Shown: piece after piece, positions 17,992 through 26,885 of the stretch
Layout of the letters: every line of letters starts with the position of its first letter
Numbering within the stretch: the first letter of the stretch is position 1
Source of the DNA: Sulfolobales archaeon
GTDB lineage: Archaea > Thermoproteota > Thermoprotei_A > Sulfolobales > AG1
NCBI GenBank assembly: GCA_038897115.1
Contig: JAWAXC010000008.1
Location: 1-42,134, forward strand
Length of the DNA: 42,134 bases
Reading direction: 5' to 3'
Position numbers and translations under genes: made by a program
Notes under the pieces: generated by a model
What the model was told of the DNA's origin: nothing
What the model saw: only the letters and a program-made list of their open reading frames with translations
The model's database searches: none

Positions 17992-18405
17992 GTAAAAACA
18001 ATCCTTATAGAGACTAGGCTTTTAAGAATTAAAGCTAAAGATATCAAAGTAGAACCAGTATATTGTAACTACGCCCATGCCTAACAGCCCACTCAATTAA
18101 AAGACTTGTTCTTCTGTAAGAGATAGTGATAAACTTACTAAGCTCCGAAGCTATTGTTATCAATTGTGACAATGAGATAGTAATAAGGACTCTAGCTCCC
18201 AACCCCATCAAACACTCTTAGCGTTGATAATATAAATTTATTATTTAGGATATAACTCTTCTGAAGCTCTTATTGAGGGTCAAGATAGCATCTAGATAAC
18301 ATAGCAAAGGGATAATTCTCTTTCAATCAAAAACCTATTTATAATGCCCCATCTCCTCACGAACTATGATGTTTATATTAAAAAATCTATATTTATAGTG
18401 GGCTT
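17992..18405. other. 414-base AT-rich gap, no gene recognised
   Basis: Neither strand holds a frame that looks coding. There is a weak inverted repeat around 18152-18173 (ATTGT ... ACAAT). It lies between two convergent genes (prpF and the second binding protein), so no gene requires a promoter here. It may be a decayed gene, but I recognise no remnant. Confidence 0.4.
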
Positions 18406-19644
18406 CTACCCTATTCCGAGCCAGCTTTTCCATGTAGATATGAAGCTGCTTCTAACATCGGATTTTAGAAGCTCATCTAGGATTCCATCGCCGAATCTAA
18501 CGATCATTAATTTTCTCACATTAGCCTGTAGGTATTTTATTGAGAGCTGGGGGTAATAGGGATTATCTATCGTTACAACAACTTCGGAAGAGGCAGCAAG
18601 GGCTTTTTGTCCCTCGTCGGAGAAGACGAATTCCATGAAGAGCTTAGCTGCATTGGGGTTTCTAGCCTCCTTGGTTATGAACATAACCCTGGGTACTAGG
18701 ACTGCTAGATCTGAGGGTATAAAGACCCCGATCCTAGTGTCGTTTCTAGCCTCTCTAAATGCGTAGTTAGCTATTAGGCTGAGGGATATATATGCCTGTC
18801 CTGTCTTCACCATCTCTATCTGTGGGCCTGTCGATGCCTGGAGTATGATGCCTATTGATGATGCGGCCTTAAATAACCTCTGGATCAGATCTGGATCTGC
18901 CTTGTATTGGTAGTATGTGAATACAAGGCCTAGAGAGCTCTGCTCTATATTAAATGCTACGATAGATCTCGGAGGAAATAGATCTTTTCTCTCTGTTAAT
19001 ATGCTCAAGAGATCCGAGAATGACTTGGGATATAGGCTCGCCGGGATCTTCTCCGAGTTATATATAGGGGCTATTAATGTGTAGGAAGAGACATATGCTA
19101 GATCTCTGTATTTTGCTGCCTCAGGTATCCTATCATATATAGTCAATCTATACGGCTGAGCACTACCATTTTGGATAAGCAGATACTGTAGATCAGGACC
19201 TGCTGACCACAGAATATCAGCTGTAGGGGCTCCCGCTGCCCTCTCACTAATATATCTATTGTAGAGCTGTATCGTGTTTAACTCTACATACTGTATATCT
19301 ATGAATGGATACTTAGCCTTAAAAGCATTTAGAAGAGGCTCCGCACTCGGCCTATCAAGCGTGCTATAGATCACTAGTTTACCCTCTTTCTTAGCTGCCT
19401 CCACTATAGGTGCTAATATCTCTTCCTGACTAGCAGTTCGCGTCTGTGTCTGTATAGCTGTTATAGCCTGTTGAGCCGTGATAACCTGTGTATATGTAAC
19501 CATCTGCGTAGCTGTAGCCCATGAGGTAGCTGTTTGGGGAGCCTTGCTAGGTGTTGTCATCTGCCCTGCTAGAAAACCGGCTACCCCGGCTATAACGATC
19601 AAAACTACCATAATAGCATATATAACTCCCCCCGGCCTACTCAT
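18406..19644 (-). CDS. ABC importer substrate-binding protein, copy 2 (paralogue of 14046-15302)
   Basis: About 412 residues with the same layout as copy 1: N-terminal anchor (VIYAIMVVLIVIAGVAGFLAG), Thr/Gln linker, then AAKKEGKLVIYSTLDRPSA and ADILWSAGPDLQYLLIQNG. The two proteins are very similar over the whole binding domain, but no permease or ATPase follows this copy. It probably shares the transporter encoded by 11352-14044 and widens its ligand range, or it is a spare duplicate. It is transcribed alone from a promoter near 19680. An 82-base stretch identical to copy 1 points to recent gene conversion. Confidence 0.9.
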   Translation of the reverse strand: MSRPGGVIYAIMVVLIVIAGVAGFLAGQMTTPSKAPQTATSWATATQMVTYTQVITAQQAITAIQTQTRTASQEEILAPIVEAAKKEGKLVIYSTLDRPSAEPLLNAFKAKYPFIDIQYVELNTIQLYNRYISERAAGAPTADILWSAGPDLQYLLIQNGSAQPYRLTIYDRIPEAAKYRDLAYVSSYTLIAPIYNSEKIPASLYPKSFSDLLSILTERKDLFPPRSIVAFNIEQSSLGLVFTYYQYKADPDLIQRLFKAASSIGIILQASTGPQIEMVKTGQAYISLSLIANYAFREARNDTRIGVFIPSDLAVLVPRVMFITKEARNPNAAKLFMEFVFSDEGQKALAASSEVVVTIDNPYYPQLSIKYLQANVRKLMIVRFGDGILDELLKSDVRSSFISTWKSWLGIG

Positions 19645-19674
19645 AATATGCCCCGATAGATGTACTATAACATG

Positions 19675-19686
19675 GGTTATAAATAC
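19675..19686 (-). promoter_or_regulatory. TATA box of the second binding-protein gene
   Basis: The minus strand reads GTATTTATAACC at this position, about 36 bases before the ATG at 19644. That allows a transcript start near 19655 and a short leader. Confidence 0.55.
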
Positions 19687-19754
19687 CGGCTGAGATCTCT
19701 ACTCTTCTTTGGCTTTATTATTAGGAGAATCAAATAATATAATGTGGGGATATA

Positions 19755-19982
19755 GTGGAGGAAATCATAGAGGAGCTTAGAAGGAGATTTGAGGAGGGTA
19801 GAGAGATTAGAAGAAAAGAAGCAGACTGGGATTTCATAAATAAGCAACCGCCGAGGATAAGGGCTGCACTGATATACTATATAGAGAAAGGGGATCTATA
19901 TGTTGCTTCTCGAATAGCTGGGGTTTCTATGGAGGAGATGAACGATCTCAGGATCAAGGCTAGAATCCCGAATACAAATTAG
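19755..19982 (+). CDS. Small helical protein, putative UPF0175-like antitoxin, copy 1
   Basis: 75 residues from GTG 19755. The central block EADWDFINKQPPRIRAALIY is shared almost exactly with the protein at 20474-20707. The C-terminal half (IEKGDLYVASRIAGVSMEEM) looks like the helix-turn-helix of UPF0175 antitoxins, which pair with DUF3368 PIN toxins. The gene directly downstream encodes a PIN-like protein in another frame whose open frame overlaps this gene's stop. The role as antitoxin is inferred from size, helix-turn-helix resemblance and position. No intact catalytic motif is expected. Confidence 0.65.
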   Translation: MEEIIEELRRRFEEGREIRRKEADWDFINKQPPRIRAALIYYIEKGDLYVASRIAGVSMEEMNDLRIKARIPNTN

Positions 19983-20490
19983 CGAGGCTGTTGCAGACAC
20001 CTCTTTCCTAATCGACTGGGCTAGATATTCTAAGAGAGATCTTATTTTTGAGATATTCCAAATCATATATCTCCCTGAGAGTGTTCTTAATGAGGTTAGG
20101 AGTGAATCCACAATATATTGGATCACAGATAACATGGTGAGAGACAGGATAGCCCTTTTCACAGAGACACCCGAGATTAGGGAGGAGGCTATGAGGATTA
20201 TGAGGATATCGAGGAGATATCCTGTGAGGAGCATTGACTATCCAGAAGCAATATGCCTGAGCATAGGGAAGGCACTAGGGATCACAGTGCTTAGTGAGAA
20301 TGGAGGTGCATATGCCTCCCAATACATATATCTTAAGGGTATAAGGGTGTGGAGGGCTTTTGAAGTCCTATTAGAGCTATATAGAAGGGGGCTGATAGAT
20401 GTGAGCGAGTTCATAAGATACCAGGAGGAGACCCACCATAGATTCTCACGAAGAGATCTAAGGGTGCTAGGGATTGGAGAAACAGTTTGA
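19978..20490 (+). CDS. PIN-domain (DUF3368-like) nuclease toxin without a canonical start codon
   Basis: The frame reads ISEAVADTSFLIDWARY, then IYLPESVLNEV, DYPEAICLSIGKALGITVL and GIRVWRAFEVLLELYRRGLI. DTSFLIDW is the first acidic motif of PIN nucleases and GLID at the end of a long helix is typical of DUF3368. The third acidic site, usually a D-rich turn, reads SENGGA here. The frame is closed by TGA at 19939-19941, and no ATG, GTG or TTG lies between that stop and ADTSFL. Only ATA (19972) or ATT (19978) are available, both overlapping the antitoxin end. The ATG at 20134 would remove the first catalytic Asp. The toxin may use a rare start, a +1 frameshift from copy 1, or be inactive. Confidence 0.65.
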   Translation: MSEAVADTSFLIDWARYSKRDLIFEIFQIIYLPESVLNEVRSESTIYWITDNMVRDRIALFTETPEIREEAMRIMRISRRYPVRSIDYPEAICLSIGKALGITVLSENGGAYASQYIYLKGIRVWRAFEVLLELYRRGLIDVSEFIRYQEETHHRFSRRDLRVLGIGETV

Positions 20491-20707
20491 AGAGATCTTG
20501 AGGGAATACGAGGAGGAAGGTAGAGAGATTAGGAGGAGAGAGGCAGACTGGGATTTCATAAATAAGCAGCCACCCAGGATAAGGGCTGCGCTGATATATT
20601 ACATAGAAAAGGGGGATCTGAGGATGGCCCAGAGACTCTCAGGATTATCCCTAGAAGAATTCATTGAGCTCCTAGAGAAAGCAAGAATACCCAGAACCTA
20701 TTTCTAG
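20474..20707 (+). CDS. Small helical protein, putative UPF0175-like antitoxin, copy 2
   Basis: 77 residues from TTG 20474, whose first 17 bases overlap the end of the PIN gene. It repeats the copy 1 core (EADWDFINKQPPRIRAALIY) and ends in the same helix-turn-helix-like segment (GDLRMAQRLSGLSLEEFIEL) with a different tail. The two copies are near-identical in the core at DNA level but differ at both ends. The arrangement antitoxin-toxin-antitoxin is unusual. No second toxin follows; the next 100 bases are noncoding. Confidence 0.6.
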   Translation: MEKQFEEILREYEEEGREIRRREADWDFINKQPPRIRAALIYYIEKGDLRMAQRLSGLSLEEFIELLEKARIPRTYF

Positions 20708-20812
20708 ATCATGATCTTAAGAATCAATACACGTCTAGACAGCCCTAGATAGCTGATAAACTATTCTCCCTATTCCATAGAGATCGATATCCAGAATAAA
20801 AATATTTCAATC

Positions 20813-22075
20813 CTACTTGGGATAGCCTCTGTAGCTTGCACTCACACTAATAGAGTTGCTATCCCACTCAGCCTTTGCCGTATTTGTGAATAGCTTGTAG
20901 TTTCCTAGGGGTCCTGTGCCGCTGTTGAAATAACCTAGATCATATGGGTTATCTTCTCCAGCGAACTCAGTTTTGATCACTATCACTATGTGTTCCCCTG
21001 GGCCGATGGTTATCCCTGTAATGTTTATCCTGATCACCTGGTTTATCCCTGGAAAGCTACCTGTTCTCGTTATGTTAACCATTATTGTGCCGCCTCCAAA
21101 GGTATAGGTATTCATATAGTTGCCTCCCCCATAGCTAACAACAGTGGCTAGCTGTGTTCCTCCTGTGCATGAGAGGCTAGGCCATCCCGAGCCATATGGG
21201 AATCCGCTTGGTAGCGAGGTGTATTTACACATAGCTATGCTATTACCACTTGGCGATGCTATCCAGTCGACTGGGAGGTAATCCGTTATATTGAGGCTAC
21301 TTATGGCACTTCCACCATTCTGAAAATCTATTATGTGAACCACGTGCTGTGGATTAGTACCGTCAAACCTTTTGTTTCCTGGCGGACCCTTGCTGCTTAT
21401 ATTTACGTAGAAGCTCTGCCCATCATATGGTAGCTGGCCGCCCGTACTGTTGGTGAAGAACTTCCTGATCTGGGGTTGTAGGGGTGGAGGTGGTGTTGTG
21501 GTTGTTGGCTCCTCGTTCCACTGGTGGAACATTAGGTAGATCTGCCCTTTATATATTTGATTCTCCTGTGCGGATTGTAATACGTGGCAGCTTATCTTGA
21601 ACCAAGCACTCTGCCCAGGATCTATCTGTATCTCTGTGAAGTTAGCTATACAGATCACATACGTGCCGTTCCAGCTGTTGAAATCGCTATCAGTAGTTAC
21701 ATGTGGTCCTTTAACCGGTATTGTTCCTGTGTTCCTCACCTCGAAGGTTATTGTGCAGTTATAGCTTGGATATGCATTTACAATCGTTATATTTAGATCT
21801 AGATCGTTGTTGCCGCTGGGATTCCCTTGATCCTCGTTCTCAATCTCTACCTTATTGGCGTAGCACGTGCCCACATTCTTAGTATATCCTGGATCAACAG
21901 AGCCTTCAGGATCATTGGTGCTTATCTCTCCGAACTCAACATCAACATCCCCGGTGTTGATGGTGGTTTTTATCTTTAGGCTATCGCTCCACATTGCTAT
22001 AGCAGCTCCCATGATGACTAGGATCATGGTTAGCGATGATATGTGCATAAGCATCCTAGATCTCTCTAGCCCCAT
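20813..22075 (-). CDS. Secreted TasA/archaeal-bundling-pilin-like surface protein with a second beta domain
   Basis: About 420 residues. A signal segment (LMHISSLTMILVIMGAAIAM) leads directly into SDSLKIKTTINTGDVDVEFG, the layout seen in SipW-dependent TasA/camelysin proteins and their archaeal relatives, which polymerise into extracellular filaments. The first domain (to about residue 195) has four cysteines and many Asn-X-Ser/Thr sites. A Thr/Pro hinge (EEPTTTTPPPPLQPQ) separates it from a second beta-rich domain (HVVHIIDFQNGG onward) with further sequons. It stands alone on the minus strand. The TasA link rests on the signal/first-strand pattern; an S-layer-associated protein is the alternative. 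Confidence 0.6.
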   Translation of the reverse strand: MGLERSRMLMHISSLTMILVIMGAAIAMWSDSLKIKTTINTGDVDVEFGEISTNDPEGSVDPGYTKNVGTCYANKVEIENEDQGNPSGNNDLDLNITIVNAYPSYNCTITFEVRNTGTIPVKGPHVTTDSDFNSWNGTYVICIANFTEIQIDPGQSAWFKISCHVLQSAQENQIYKGQIYLMFHQWNEEPTTTTPPPPLQPQIRKFFTNSTGGQLPYDGQSFYVNISSKGPPGNKRFDGTNPQHVVHIIDFQNGGSAISSLNITDYLPVDWIASPSGNSIAMCKYTSLPSGFPYGSGWPSLSCTGGTQLATVVSYGGGNYMNTYTFGGGTIMVNITRTGSFPGINQVIRINITGITIGPGEHIVIVIKTEFAGEDNPYDLGYFNSGTGPLGNYKLFTNTAKAEWDSNSISVSASYRGYPK

Positions 22076-22280
22076 CTAAATCATCATAGAGATATAGCTA
22101 CTATTGTAATTATCTCTATGTGGGCAGGTGCTCCAGCTGTATATAAGCGATTGTAGCATGTGACTCTATCTATATATTAGCATGGAAGACCTCTTGATCC
22201 TAGTTATCTGTTATTCTCGGCTCTAAGCCATTGTAGATCTTTAATTTATATGTGTTAAAATAGATCTTCTGGAGGGAAAT

Positions 22281-22290
22281 GCTTATAAGG
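22281..22290 (+). promoter_or_regulatory. Probable ilvB operon promoter (TATA box)
   Basis: GCTTATAAGG sits about 45 bases before the TTG start of ilvB. The expected transcript start is near 22312, giving a short leader. Confidence 0.55.
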
Positions 22291-22329
22291 CTGGATAGGT
22301 GATGGTTTTTCGGTGGTTGTGATGGAACT

Positions 22330-24099
22330 TTGGGTGATGCCCTTGGAAATCAGGTGAGGGTAAGGGCTGTAGATGCTCTTGTTAATGCTATGCGGAGACT
22401 CGGAGTAAAACATGTCTTCGGAATACCTGGCGGGAGTATAATGCCCCTCTATGATGCCCTCTATGATGCAGAGGATATCAAGCACTTTCTATTTAAGCAT
22501 GAGCAGGGGGCTATACATGCTGCAGACGCATATGCGAGGATCACTAGGAAGCCAGGTGTTGTGCTTGTTACCAGCGGGCCTGGGGCAACCAACCTTGTTA
22601 CTGGGCTTGCAAATGCGTATATGGATAGCTCTCCTGTTGTAGCTATAAGCGGCCAGGTAGCCACATCGATCCTCGGGAGGGATGGGTTTCAGGAGACAGA
22701 TATAATTGGTGTTACATTCCCAATCACAAAGCTCAACATACAGGTGAGATCCCCTGATGATGTTGTTAGCTCATTCATAACAGGCTATATAGCGTCTACC
22801 CAGGGTAGGCCGGGCCCTGTGCTCATAGATATCCCCAGGGATGTCCAGCTCGGCATGGTAGTTGATAACCCCAACCCTAGGCTTAGGATAAGGCCTAGAG
22901 TATCCAGCCCTGAGCCGGATAGGGAGGATATATTGAGGGCCCTAAAGATCCTTATAAGGGCTGAGAGACCGGTTATGCTCATAGGGGGAGGGGTATGCTG
23001 GAGCGGGGCCTGGGATGAGGCTATATCGCTAGCCGAGATCCTCTGGATGCCGATAGTCTCGACATTCCCTGGGAAGAACTGTGTGCCAAACGATCACCCC
23101 CTCTATATGGGGCCTGCTGGGATGCATGGAAGGCTAGAGGCTGATGCCGCGTTAGCCAACGCAGATGTGGTGCTAGCCGTTGGGACTAGGTTTAGTGATA
23201 GAACCGTTGGTAGGTTTAAGGAGATGAATGCTAAGAGGATAATCCACATCGATATAGATCCAAGCGAGATAGGTAAAAATGTTAGGACAGAGATAGGTAT
23301 TGTATCAGATGCTAAGAAGGCCCTTAAAAAGATGTTAGATCTACTCCCAGAGGTTCTCGCTATAGAGGCGCAGAAACCAGTAGATGGTAGGAGGAGCTTC
23401 CTAGCATGGCTAAGGGATATTAGGAGGAAATACGAGGATCACATAGCTAGGAAGGCGGATGAGATGAAGCCCTTCGCACCGTGGAAGGTGCTTAAAATCC
23501 TCAGAAGAGCACTACCCCCGAGCTCAATTGTAACCACTGGGGTTGGGAGTCATCAGATGTGGTGCGAGCTCCACTGGGACGTCTATATACCAGGTACATT
23601 TATAACAAGTGCTGGGCTGGGAACAATGGGCTTTGGATTACCAGCTGCCATAGGAGCTAAGATCGCTGCTAGGAACAGGCCTGTTGCGGTAATAGATGGC
23701 GATGGATCTTTCCAGATGACTATGAACAACCTATCCCTTATAAGGGATTATAACCTCCCAGTTATAGTGGTTATATTCGATAACAGAGCCCTCATGCTGG
23801 TAAAGCAATGGCAGATCTATATGTACTCAAGAAGAGTTATAGCTACTGAGTTCAGCAGCATACCCGATTTCATAAAGATTGGAGAGGCATATGGGATAGA
23901 TGGTTATAAGCCCTCCACCTACGACGAGATCGAGTCTATTGTTAGGAGATATGTGAGGAATGATGAGCCTGTGATCATAGATATAACCCTAGACAGGGAG
24001 AAGGATATCGTGCTACCATGGGTAAAGCCTGGAGAATGGCTTGCAAACGCGATCCCGCCAGAGGGGCTGGAGGTTGATCTCATATGGAGAGGGTCTTAG
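22330..24099 (+). CDS. ilvB: Acetolactate synthase, catalytic (large) subunit
   Basis: About 589 residues from TTG 22330 (a GTG at 22354 would also fit). It condenses two pyruvates, or pyruvate with 2-oxobutyrate, in the first shared step of valine, leucine and isoleucine synthesis. Seen are VFGIPGGSIMPLYDAL, the catalytic Glu in FKHEQGAIHAADAYAR, SGPGATNLVTGLANAY, the FAD-region GRDGFQETDIIGV, and the ThDP/Mg motif GDGSFQMTMNNLSLIRDYNL ending in the FDN turn. The complete set of ALS motifs, and ilvN and ilvC directly after it, make the assignment firm. Confidence 0.96.
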   Translation: MGDALGNQVRVRAVDALVNAMRRLGVKHVFGIPGGSIMPLYDALYDAEDIKHFLFKHEQGAIHAADAYARITRKPGVVLVTSGPGATNLVTGLANAYMDSSPVVAISGQVATSILGRDGFQETDIIGVTFPITKLNIQVRSPDDVVSSFITGYIASTQGRPGPVLIDIPRDVQLGMVVDNPNPRLRIRPRVSSPEPDREDILRALKILIRAERPVMLIGGGVCWSGAWDEAISLAEILWMPIVSTFPGKNCVPNDHPLYMGPAGMHGRLEADAALANADVVLAVGTRFSDRTVGRFKEMNAKRIIHIDIDPSEIGKNVRTEIGIVSDAKKALKKMLDLLPEVLAIEAQKPVDGRRSFLAWLRDIRRKYEDHIARKADEMKPFAPWKVLKILRRALPPSSIVTTGVGSHQMWCELHWDVYIPGTFITSAGLGTMGFGLPAAIGAKIAARNRPVAVIDGDGSFQMTMNNLSLIRDYNLPVIVVIFDNRALMLVKQWQIYMYSRRVIATEFSSIPDFIKIGEAYGIDGYKPSTYDEIESIVRRYVRNDEPVIIDITLDREKDIVLPWVKPGEWLANAIPPEGLEVDLIWRGS

Positions 24100-24310
24100 T
24101 GGTGAGAGCATATATGGGGATAGACTCCCTCGCAAGGATCATAAACATTGTTAGAAGAGGCAGGATACAGATGATCGAGATGTCCTCCAAATTCGGCTCC
24201 AACGGGGATGTCGAGGTGATTATAAGGGTTAGGGGTGAGGAGTCTGAGATAGAGTGGGTTAGGAAAAAAATATTAGTCTCTCTAGATGTAGAAAGTGTTG
24301 AGGTGATTTG

Positions 24311-24311
<1 letters not shown>
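24084..24311 (+). CDS. ilvN: Acetolactate synthase, regulatory (small) subunit, minimal ACT protein
   Basis: 75 residues from ATG 24084, overlapping the end of ilvB by 16 bases. The sequence ([40 protein letters not shown]) is one ACT-like domain. Bacterial IlvN usually has an ACT domain plus a C-terminal domain and is about twice as long, so this is a reduced form. Position between ilvB and ilvC supports the call. Its job would be to stimulate the large subunit and perhaps bind valine. Confidence 0.8.
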
Positions 24312-25293
<982 letters not shown>

Positions 25294-25297
<4 letters not shown>

Positions 25298-25399
25298 CCG
25301 TTCCCCCGAGAGCGGTTTTGGCCACTCCCGGGCTCATCACGGTCTCCCCGGACCCCCTCACCGCGGTTCAGCCACGGGTCTTGGAAACCCGGGGTCACC
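25294..25399 (-). ncRNA. Candidate structured RNA with a kink-turn-like motif
   Basis: A GC-rich block in an AT-rich gap, with a TATA-like element just upstream on the minus strand (TTATAAGTATT, 25401-25411). Minus-strand stems: CGGGT/ACCCG around TTCCAAG; CCGTGG/CCGCGG around CTGAA; and GACCGT/ACGGTC enclosing CCGGGAGTGG/CCGCTCTCGG. The inner stems contain G-U pairs only when read on the minus strand. Between the last two stems, GATGAG faces GGA, which can form a 3-nt bulge with tandem G-A pairs, a kink-turn as bound by L7Ae. The spacing would put the transcript start inside the block (about 25380). It is not a tRNA, SRP or RNase P RNA by any signature I know. Confidence 0.45.
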
Positions 25400-25554
25400 A
25401 ATACTTATAACCTCCTGAGCCTATATGTATCAGCATAGCTAATAGCCCTGAAGGGTATTAACCATGAACCCATATAAAAGCTTCTAAAGACCATCAAAGA
25501 CGTTTCAACCCCTCCCCACGGTTTAGATCTAGCGATAAGATCGGTTTGTAGATG

Positions 25555-25833
25555 CTAGCTAGCCCTCGATATAAAGATCTTTCTGAGGTATTTAATAGCC
25601 ATCCACCAGCCGTAGAGCCACATAGCTGTTAGTATAACCCCATATATAGCCATTATAGCCTCCCTACCCTGGATCCTCAGCTCCAATAGGATCCTTATCC
25701 CCATCCCGAGAAGAAATACATATATAAGTAGTATAGAGAGACCTATGATATAGACTATAAGGAGGTTTCTCAGAGAGTTTATAACGTTCCCCAAATCGAT
25801 TCTCCAGGGATCTGGGTCTTTCGAGGAGCCCAT
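25555..25833 (-). CDS. Small two-helix membrane protein, unknown
   Basis: 92 residues: a polar N-terminus (SSKDPDPWRIDLGNVINSL), a first membrane segment (LLIVYIIGLSILLIYVFLLG), a charged loop, and a second segment (AIYGVILTAMWLYGWWMA) with a basic tail. I recognise no family. It is the last gene of a minus-strand operon that begins at 26529, 10 bases after the Alba-like gene. Confidence 0.6.
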   Translation of the reverse strand: MGSSKDPDPWRIDLGNVINSLRNLLIVYIIGLSILLIYVFLLGMGIRILLELRIQGREAIMAIYGVILTAMWLYGWWMAIKYLRKIFISRAS

Positions 25834-25843
25834 ATAGGATCCT

Positions 25844-26173
25844 CTAGATCTTCCTAGAGATCTTTATCTCTATATATGAGATCCTCCTATTTTTCTTATT
25901 ATATGTCGAGCCTATGTTAACCCCTCTAAGCTCTAAAGCAGCTCCAAGCCTATCCCTGAGGATATTATATACGGTTATAGCCTTTGGGATATTCTTATCC
26001 CTCCCAATAATCGTTATATTATCGCTCCCCTGGTTCATCCTAACAATTATATCGAGAGCATATCTATACGGCCTCTCCCTCCCAACCACGACAACCTCAT
26101 CCCTCTCCCTTGCAGGCGTTATAGAAGCCACTATCCACACCATAACCAATTCTCCACACACATTAATAACCAC
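25844..26173 (-). CDS. Divergent Alba-family protein in an operon with membrane proteins
   Basis: About 109 residues. The segment VVVVGRERPYRYALDIIVRM aligns with the Alba start ([18 protein letters not shown]), then NITIIGRDKNIPKAITVYNI with [25 protein letters not shown] with INIGSE, and SYIEIKIS with STIEIVIK. The two lysines modified in classic Alba are replaced by Arg-Glu. It overlaps the stop of the upstream membrane protein (TAGTG, GTG start) and precedes another membrane protein. Alba paralogues bind RNA or alter chromatin in other crenarchaea; a membrane link would be new. The first 20 residues may not be translated if a later start is used. Confidence 0.75.
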   Translation of the reverse strand: MVINVCGELVMVWIVASITPARERDEVVVVGRERPYRYALDIIVRMNQGSDNITIIGRDKNIPKAITVYNILRDRLGAALELRGVNIGSTYNKKNRRISYIEIKISRKI

Positions 26174-26529
26174 TACAAAGCTGAGCCCCTAGCACCCCTT
26201 CTAACTATTGTGAGGCCCACAGCAATCATTATAATAGCTATTAATGAGGATGTAATGAATATCCAGGGCAGGATCTCAAGAATAGCCATCCCCCTAACAG
26301 CCCTCTCACTAGCAACCTGAATGCTCTCCATATAGCTTGATACAGTGGATATATAGGATAGCTGTTTAAGAGCGTCCTCAGCATTCTGAGCGATACCAGG
26401 TAGTATTCTAAGGATATTGTTTATAGGGCTGAGGATCGCTGATATGTTCTTCATAATATTAAGACCCTTCACATACGGATCACTATGGCTTATATTATAT
26501 ATCATAGAAACATCATCCACCCAACCCAT
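26173..26529 (-). CDS. Small membrane-anchored protein, unknown
   Basis: 118 residues. The first 85 are helical and soluble-looking (GLNIMKNISAILSPINNILR, NAEDALKQLSYISTVSSYME), followed by one strong C-terminal membrane segment (WIFITSSLIAIIMIAVGLTI) and a short RRGARGSAL tail. No family is recognised. It heads a three-gene operon with the Alba-like protein and a second small membrane protein; the stop shares one base with the next start. Confidence 0.55.
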   Translation of the reverse strand: MGWVDDVSMIYNISHSDPYVKGLNIMKNISAILSPINNILRILPGIAQNAEDALKQLSYISTVSSYMESIQVASERAVRGMAILEILPWIFITSSLIAIIMIAVGLTIVRRGARGSAL

Positions 26530-26650
26530 GGCTCTCTATCTATAGATGCTGCTTCTATCTTGTTAATATCTTATGAGATATGCATATGCAGGCCATATAT
26601 CCCATATTTCTGAAAAAGATACAGCCTAGAGATCCGATGATAACATATAG

Positions 26651-26696
26651 CTATCATAGATTCCTAAGCTCTATAGAGCTTAGAACCTCTAGATAG
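26651..26696. repeat. Palindrome and extended stem-loop
   Basis: CTAAGCTCTATAGAGCTTAG (26664-26683) is a perfect 20-base palindrome. Outer arms CTATCATAGA and TCTAGATAG extend the stem with small bulges. It lies upstream of the 26529 operon and 19 bases before the IS200/IS605-type hairpin at 26715. Regulatory site or transposon end are both possible. The rest of this 356-base gap shows no gene. Confidence 0.5.
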
Positions 26697-26714
26697 CCAG
26701 GATCGAATTTCCGC

Positions 26715-26754
26715 GCTGACCTCCTCCCCGCCTTAAAGGACGAGGCTTTCAGTT
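26715..26754 (-). repeat. Solo hairpin of IS200/IS605 end type (copy b)
   Basis: The minus strand reads AACTGAAAG, CCTCGTCCTTTAAGGCGGGG, then AGGAGGTCAGC. The stem CCTCGTC/GGCGGGG forms with G-U pairs on the minus strand. It is the best-preserved of the four copies and shares GAGGTCAGC with copy a. No transposase gene is adjacent. Confidence 0.6.
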
Positions 26755-26885
26755 ATAAAGCCTCTAAGGAGTTTCAAACCGGTGATCATTAATAGAAGAA
26801 GGTCGCAATAGGTCGTAGCGTTCTCTAGATATTATAAATATATTTTAGTTAAATTAATAGATATCTAGGTAGGTTGGGCTAGCTA

